This document shows, piece by piece, positions 57,441 to 64,000 of a stretch of DNA of 64,000 bases. The stretch spans positions 315,085-379,084 of the forward strand of contig MNCI01028261.1 in assembly GCA_015680685.1 (NCBI GenBank), written 5' to 3'. The translations under genes were made by a program, and so were the position numbers. Every line of letters begins with the position of its first letter. Position 1 is the first letter of the stretch. Origin of the DNA: Gnetum montanum. Lineage: Eukaryota > Streptophyta > Gnetopsida > Gnetales > Gnetaceae. The notes below the pieces were generated by a model, which was not told the DNA's origin, made no database searches, and saw only the letters and a program-made list of their open reading frames with translations.

Positions 57441-58343
57441 ATTTTTAACCTCTACATATCTTCCTTGTGGAAAAACTAATGCTACCTAAGGTATAATGGA
57501 TGTTCTTTAATTCAATAAATCCCCAAGGGTTTGTCCTAGGTAGGGCTAACCAATTGAAACACTGGAACTCAAACTCCCAAAGGAGAGAGGCATTGAACCT
57601 AAAGAAAATGAAGGAGATGTATGATGTGAAGATGATCCCATCATATAAGTAGAGGTTACTATTGGGATTACCATAGGAGTTGGTATAGAAATAGAGACAG
57701 GTGGTGGAGTTTGTAAATTCAAAATACTCATTGGTTGGATAATACCTTCAATTGTGGTCACATAAGTTGATACTGGGGTAGTACTTAGATTTTGAGAGCC
57801 TGCCCCATAGTTGAACTCATGGTTGTAGTTGGAATATCAAATAGAGGATTAGCAGATATGGAAAAATTATGTTGTGTTTTTTCTTCAAGACGTTGTGTTG
57901 TCAAAGGAGAAGAAAACCCATATCTTAATTATATTGGTTCCTCTTGGCCTTGTTTTTGAATGGCTTTTGTATGTTTATAAAGGCTAAGAGTGCTCCTAGA
58001 AGGTTAAGTTTGTGTTGGTTTTTTTGGTTGCTTTATTAGTTTCATTTAACAAGAACATTCTTCATTGGCACATTCATGGGCTACCATTCCTAAGAATTTA
58101 CAAATTGATTTAATAACTCCTACTATTACAACTTGAATTGCAACTTTTTTAACAGTTTTAGTTGGTTGTATGATAAAGGGAGATGATTCTTGGAAATTTT
58201 CCTTATTTTTTGATTTTTTTAATGCCAGAAAAAACAAGTAAAAGAAACCATTTCTCAAACTACTTAAATAAAATAAAATATACCTAGAATATGAAATTAC
58301 AAAATGAAATTAAAACATATAGAACTCTTGCTAATGATTAACT
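57441..58343. other. 5' leader and N-terminal gag region of the Athila-like element
   Basis: Ser/Pro-rich minus-strand ORF 57761-57546 and Lys-rich ORF 58258-58046 may be pieces of the gag N terminus. Neither has a recognisable domain. Confidence 0.35.
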
Positions 58344-58351
58344 CTGTTGAC

Positions 58352-58373
58352 CTCCCCGACAATGGTCCCAAAT
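58352..58373 (-). promoter_or_regulatory. Primer-binding site, tRNA-Asp type (minus strand)
   Basis: On the minus strand TTTGGGACCATTGTCGGGGA abuts the LTR end (...TTGTCA). It resembles TTTGGCGCCGTTGCCGGGGA, the tRNA-Asp site used by Athila elements. Confidence 0.75.
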
Positions 58374-59250
58374 TGACAAGCCAGGTAAAATTCGATGCTA
58401 GATACCTTTAATCTTTATCTTCATTTCTTTCATTGTAGAAATTGTCACCTTGTCTGTGATTGACATACGAGTCATATCCCATGGAGTAATGGTTTAAAGT
58501 CAAAAGATTATCAAGACATAAAACCAATGATTGGATCTAAATTCAATTGAGAACAACACACTTACAATTGTCACCTATAAGTAAAATCAATAATATTCAC
58601 CTTAACTTATAACATTAAGTTCAAAGATGAATATAATCAATTAAACCAAATTGAATTTAAATAAATTCATGATAAATAAAAAATATTACAAAGGAGACAT
58701 CATCTAATTTGTGATCCTTCTCTATTGTCTTTCCAATGTAACAACTTCACAATCTTAAAACATTGTTGGTTGTTAATTTCCATAAAGCATCAACCCTCTT
58801 CCTTCACAACTTTGTGCACAAAGAAATATTCTAATCTAGTGTGGTTCTCTCAATAGTATCCTCTTTTTATTTCTTCAATTCTTTTTTTATTCTTTGTCCC
58901 CTCTATTGCATCTATCTAGGGAATAAGGAGCCACCACCATTGCGTAATGACCATGGCAATTACTACCCATGTGTAACATCCATTATAACATCCACCACCA
59001 CCACTTACATAGGTAACATTCATTGTAACATCCATCGCAACCATGTGGATGCTTAGCAACAAAACCTATGCCTCTAGTTCGATTCTTTAGTACGTAAAAA
59101 TTAATAAACTAATACTCATTACTATAGTAAACTAAAATACAATAAACTAAAACAAACTAAAATAACTAAAATAAACATTAATTAAACACTAATTAAATAA
59201 TTAAAAATATGCAATTAAGATTTAAAAACTACCAATTTTTGGATTTAACA
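58374..59250 (-). repeat. 5' LTR of the Athila-like element
   Basis: 877-bp partner of 49945-50898. Outer end ATTTAACA (TGTTAAAT on the minus strand), followed by CAAAC. Confidence 0.88.
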
Positions 59251-59255
59251 CAAAC
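59251..59255. repeat. Target site duplication CAAAC (right)
   Basis: Matches 49940-49944. Confidence 0.8.
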
Positions 59256-62200
59256 ATAATGCAAAAACCAAGGCTTGAAAAGCCTTTAAGGATTTGGTCA
59301 TTAATGGAGAGTAACTCCCCAAAACACCCCACTAGGCTACTTAAAACTCCTAACCAAAATTCCACTATTAGTTTGAGAAGCTATATTTAAATGACAAAAT
59401 GTTTTACAACATTAACTATGATGTTTTTTCTAACTATAATAGGAGAAAACTAGCTTTGCACTTTTCAACTTGCATAACCACATTTCCAACTCTTATTACA
59501 ATTCAAATTCAAAAAAAAAATACTACATTACCTTTAAATAGTGTAATTTTTAAAATCATAAAAGGCCATGCATGTTTTGTTTAGGCTTTCATATCTTTAA
59601 ATGATGTTGTTTGACTTGAAAAAACTCTAACTAGTTTGTTCTTGAAATGATATTTTCATGTTGCCAATGACTTCTCTAAGATCAAATCCTTAAAATCCTC
59701 ATCCATACTTGATGCCATGAAGTCTATTCCCTTTTACAAAGTTACCTTCTTTGCTTCCATCTAATGGAGACCCTTGAGGAACTCCATAAATGACAAATAT
59801 TCTTTTTTCAAACTAGATTTGGCTAAGCCTCCATTGGACTTGGCTACCATAGCAACAACATGGCATCATACTAGAATCCAATCTTACCAAAAAAAATCTT
59901 CACTTAAAAACCTCTAAAATGATCATCTCATGCTCTCCAACTATTTTTCCTGTTAATTTTTATTACATGATTATCTTTTTATATTTTAGTTATGATTTTT
60001 TAACATAAAGATATGCAAGTATGGCATGTAGATTTATTAAATAAAATTCAACATCAACAAAGTATATTTATACAATTTTTTTGAAGGAAGCTATGGTAAC
60101 CTAAAATATTTTTTTAATAATATTTACTCCTAGGACATATACTTCAATTAAAAATTTATATCTTAGTATTACCTACCAAATCAAATTCATAATTTAAAAA
60201 TTTTAAGTCAAGAGTCCTACCTCTAAGTTAAAACCTCATTCATATTTATATAATTTCATTGTATACTAATAAATTTAGTCTATCTTAGTTTGTTTGCACA
60301 AGGCTAGGATGATGATGATGATGATGAATAATAAATTTCACTAGCTAGCACCTTATAATAGCACCATTCTTCTAGAACCATTTGGATGTGATAGGTTATG
60401 GGTTTGATTGTAGTGGCAATGTTGATTTATAAAGCTCTAGTTTAACTATGTGCCTTGGTGGTATATATTGTTGAAAAAAGTTTAAGATTTCAATGTAATA
60501 GTGTAAGCCAAGATTGGCATAAGATAGTCATCCACTAATTGAAAATTCTTAGGCCATTGTAAAAATTGAATTCACTAATGTATTTAAAAGATCTAAGGTC
60601 ATTATGGGCAATGACCAAGTTCAAAGAGCTTTAGACCAACACCTATGATTGTGAGAGATGGCTCATGTATATAGGTGTGCTACTTAGAGAAGGCATTTTG
60701 TATAATTATTTCTTTCTTTTACTAATAATAATTCTACATTATTGTGGACATACATACTTTTTTGAAGAACAAAGAATCTCTCTAATTTTTTCTGCATTTT
60801 TTCTTCAATATTTCATTGTTGTTATCAACATTTTCTTATGCAATTCAACCATTCAATCTTGGATTTTTTCTTCACAATATTTTGTAACATTTAACACCCC
60901 CCACTATTTAATACCAAAAGTCTCATCATTCAAGGATAAAGTTGAAGTGCACTATGCGTTAACAACTAGCAATGATTTGTAGTGAATATGCAAGAGTACA
61001 CAAGTAGCCAAGTTAGTTTATAAATTGGAAATTGTATCTAATATAAGGTAAGAAAATTACATCATGAAATAGAGATTAATTACTTATAACTAATAATAAT
61101 ATTACACAATTGAGTTGGGGGGAGGAGATGTTTGAAACTATAATCTTTTAAAAAAACAATAATTACCCTCAAGATATATAGTCAAATTAGAACTTTATAA
61201 TTCAACATGCATTACCCACCAAAATTGAACCCATAACTTAGAATATTCAAATTAAAAGTTTTTTCATAAGGCTAATAACTCATTGTTAATATTCCATAAT
61301 ATAACATTCTCAAAGGAATAATTCAAGCACATAGACAATTCAATCTAATTAAGATATTTTAAACTAAGACTTATCTATGAGACTAACACTCTACATGTGA
61401 TGTATCCCTTAAATATATCTATTGTAGAAATGAAAAGTTATCCATACCAAACGTCCCGATTCTTATTGTCCATATGCCCTTATCATGTTTACAAAGAATT
61501 AGGACCATATAGCTCTTGAAAATGTGCAGCTATAACTCTATGGTTTTTAAGTCATTTGTCTAGTGGAAAGTAGTCTTCAATCTATTAATAACGTGTACTC
61601 TCTACCTTCTTTTCCACTTAAAAGAATTAATGTCCTTGAAGAATGTCAAATAGTCAATATTTTAAATCATAAAGGATCATATACAATATTGAGAAAAATA
61701 TAAAAAATTAAAACCCATCCAAATCATTCTTAGTCACTAAGGTCTAACAACTAACATTAACTATAAAATATAGAAGTTATATTAAAATTAGTAGCAAAAT
61801 AGAGGTTTCAAGAAGTTCACTCAATCTAGGGTTAGAAAGGTTCATTACCTTCTATTTAAGATATTAAGCTTCTTGTGTTAAATATAATAATCTTACTTAA
61901 AATTTTTTACTTGAAATACCAAATAATATCCATCATAGTAATGCAAGGAAATATAGTTGATCTTCTATAGTGCATGATCAATGCTTTTGAGTCAATCATA
62001 CACCTCCTCCATGACCACCAAATATGAATGCCTATTCAAGGCATAAACATTCTCTCCCACACATATACTCTCTCTCTCATTTTTTTTAAAACTAAATTTT
62101 TATTTGTCCACAAAGATTCTTTGGATTTTTTGAACAAATTTCAGAATTTCTTTTATAGATTTTTTTGTACATAAATCAATGTAGATCACCAAAGTCAAAT

Positions 62201-62699
62201 ATGTTACTTGGCTTTTTAGGACAATATGCCAGTTGAAGGTCAAATTCTTGAGATAGGTTTAATGGGTACATCTTCTTGGGCCATAATCTTGATTAGTTTA
62301 GTAGGTAAATTATGACATTATTTTCTACTTTCACCACAACTTGATCATCTAAGAGATATTATTTTTATATCCAAAGACAATGAACTATGGTGAACATCTT
62401 CTTTTCATCTACACATAACATCTTATCCACATGATTCACTTCCTTTAATTTAAATGTTACAAAATGATTATCTTGTAAAATAATGTCTCCATTAGGTTTT
62501 GTTTAAAGCATCCATATGAACTTAGAAAGGTTTGGTGAAATATGATAGAGTTAACACTAGTTAAGTAGACATTGGTTAAGTAGAAAGAGTTAGCTTTATT
62601 ATTTTAAAGAATTGCTAATTCTATGGAACACCATTCTTTTGTAAATTTATGAGTTGGACAAAGACTTTATAATAACTCTACACAAACCATTGATAATAC
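59256..62699. other. AT-rich stretch with no recognisable gene
   Basis: The only clear structure is a short (GAT)n microsatellite at 60308-60327. The Phe/Ile-rich 105-codon ORF at 60665-60982 has no family motif and sits in low-complexity AT-rich sequence. The region just left of the gypsy RT (61.9-62.7 kb) may be its decayed RNase H and integrase part, but I cannot read it. Confidence 0.45.
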
Positions 62700-63250
62700 T
62701 TGTTTAAACCTATAAACTAAAAAGCTTGATGTACATCCTTAGGAGTGGACCAAGATATGATAACCTTAGTTTTCTTTGGGTTGGGTTTCACCACTACTTA
62801 CCCTACAATATTATATAGAAAATTTAACTAAGGCTTTTCAAACTCACATTTTTCTTTTTTATCATACAACTTATTCTATAGATGCTTAGTAAACACAAGT
62901 TCAAGGCATAAAAGATGCTCATCCATTAAGCAAGAATAAGTTAAAATGTCAACCATACATACCACAACAAACTAATTCAAATAGCATGGAAATTTTCATT
63001 CATAAAAGTGTAAAATGCTTTAGGAGCATTACATTGATCAAATGACATCATCATCTACTCATAATATCCATACCATGTTACACATGCCCACTTTTCCATG
63101 TCTTCCTTAATATTATGTAGCTAGTAATGCCCTTATTGAAGGTCTAAACATGAAAAAACTTGAGTTCCTACTAGCCAATCAACAAAATCTTATATGAGAA
63201 GCACTAGGTATCTATTGCCTAGAGGTAGGTGTCTTATTTTGGTAATCCCT
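62700..63250 (-). pseudogene. Ty3/gypsy reverse transcriptase remnant
   Basis: Read on the minus strand: DLQ.GHYQLHNIKEDMEKWACVTWYGYYE, then MSFDQCNAPKAFYTFMN. This is the gypsy RT palm (DL.SGYHQIRI.EEDI.KTAF.TRYGHYEF.VMPFGLTNAPATFM). A degenerate VYVxDILTYS block (family VYLDDILVYS) lies near 62960. Stops and frame changes are frequent. No LTR was found, so the element's limits are unknown. Confidence 0.7.
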
Positions 63251-63465
63251 AGTCATATGTTCAATTCTATTGGATAGCACTAAGTTATAATTTTTTAAAA
63301 AGAAATCCACAATAGATATTCTAAAACTAGTCTAATAGATCCAAGGGATCTCAGTAAACATAAGTAAAACTTTTATATTTAGTTTCAATATAACCAAAGC
63401 ACAATTGCAAGATGTTATTCTCTTATTAAGTAGTTTTGGCTGAGAGGCCAACTACTAATCATAGA

Positions 63466-63615
63466 TCCATAATGCTGAATAGTATTCTATCTATAATGCT
63501 TTAGGAGCCACATCCTATAATGCTATATGATATTCTATCCATAATTCTTTAGGTGACCCTATCATGTAACACTAAGGGAAGGCCATTGGTAACACTAAAT
63601 AATATTTCATCAATA
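63466..63615 (+). repeat. Short tandem repeat, about 49-bp unit
   Basis: CATAATGCTGAATAGTATTC at about 63468 recurs as TATAATGCTATATGATATTC at 63517 and more weakly near 63588. Units contain AATGCTTTAGG-like phrases. Confidence 0.6.
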
Positions 63616-64000
63616 ATGCAATCAATTTTACTATCTTGTACCCAACTTTGGATCTTAGATTTAATTTGGTTTGGTTTTGCAATGTACATGGGTGTTTGAG
63701 CTTTATATACCACCATTCTTGCCATTTTTAAAATATGTATACATGTCTTAATTGTAAGAAAAAAAGCTATACAACTTAGCATATATGCCACATTTTTTAT
63801 TTATATCATGTTTTTGATTTCCCAGTTAAATAATTTTCTATATGTACATGCAAAGGATTTGATAAGGATGTAGATCTTTCCTTATAAAATAAACAAAAGA
63901 TTTACTTAGCTAAATTATAAATATATATTAATATATAACTAATCTACTTTAGATTGACTCATAACTAATCAAGACTGCATTCTCTGCAATATGTAATTTT

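Larger units (their letters stand above)
49945..59250 (-). mobile_element. Athila-like Ty3/gypsy element, minus strand, 9.3 kb
   Basis: LTRs 49945-50898 and 58374-59250 are bracketed by CAAAC. On the minus strand, from the right: a primer site, gag (57.4-56.4 kb), protease (56.1-55.7), RT (55.2-54.6), RNase H (54.4-54.1) and integrase (53.75-53.1). About 2.2 kb without a readable gene then precedes the 3' LTR, where Athila elements carry an env-like ORF. All domains are broken. LTR divergence is about 15% by eye. Confidence 0.88.

Noticed and set aside
60665-60982. 105-codon Phe/Ile-rich ORF
   Set aside because: No recognisable domain or gene context in AT-rich sequence. Length is within chance for this composition.
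1-64000. Host protein-coding gene, tRNA, rRNA or CRISPR array
   Set aside because: I looked for exon-like runs with splice-compatible ends, cloverleaf-type boxes and regularly spaced repeats. Everything gene-like resolves into retroelement domains or pseudogene fragments, and the repeat arrays have irregular or long units typical of plant satellites and minisatellites.

Overview
This window looks like intergenic DNA from a large-genome land plant, most likely a seed plant. It is strongly AT-rich, I find no intact single-copy gene, and nearly all recognisable sequence is LTR retrotransposon debris: Ty3/gypsy gag, protease, reverse transcriptase, RNase H and integrase pieces, with a LINE remnant, a hairpin (MITE-like) element, minisatellites and a subtilase pseudogene. 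I cannot name the species from the sequence.

Layout. 1-7.3 kb: LTR-like debris, a 62-bp minisatellite, a nonsense-riddled coiled-coil ORF (4.4-5.95 kb) and a candidate 3' LTR start at 6160. 7.7-8.6 kb: subtilase (S8) pseudogene in a GC-richer island. 9.6-12 kb: tandem repeats and a 435-bp long inverted repeat. 15.15-15.89 kb: minus-strand LINE reverse transcriptase, cut off by the best-preserved element, a 13.2-kb Ty3/gypsy element (15893-29105, target duplication AGTAT) with 3.26-kb LTRs. 29.29-48.35 kb: an old minus-strand chromovirus-like element holding other insertions, including a 5.75-kb gag-only element (40411-46162, target duplication GTACC) and a related minus-strand gag fragment (37.6-39.8 kb). 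49.95-59.25 kb: a minus-strand Athila-like element (target duplication CAAAC). 62.7-63.25 kb: another minus-strand gypsy RT remnant.

The most interesting object is the LTR of the 13.2-kb element. Inside its U3, upstream of the TATA box, both LTRs carry fragments of two unrelated host genes joined in one reading frame: an RNA-recognition motif resembling splicing factor RBM25, followed 30 bp later by the N-terminal Rossmann half of a saccharopine dehydrogenase-like oxidoreductase. Between the two LTR copies the GC-rich oxidoreductase fragment differs far more than the rest of the LTR, almost entirely by transitions, as expected from heavy cytosine deamination. The element also has an RNase H module between protease and RT in addition to the usual one after RT, and an extra ORF after integrase.

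LTR divergence judged by eye over short stretches gives a relative order: the 13.2-kb element is youngest (about 2% outside the captured part), then the gag-only element (about 10%), the Athila-like element (about 15%) and the chromovirus-like element (more than 20%). These are hand counts, not alignments.
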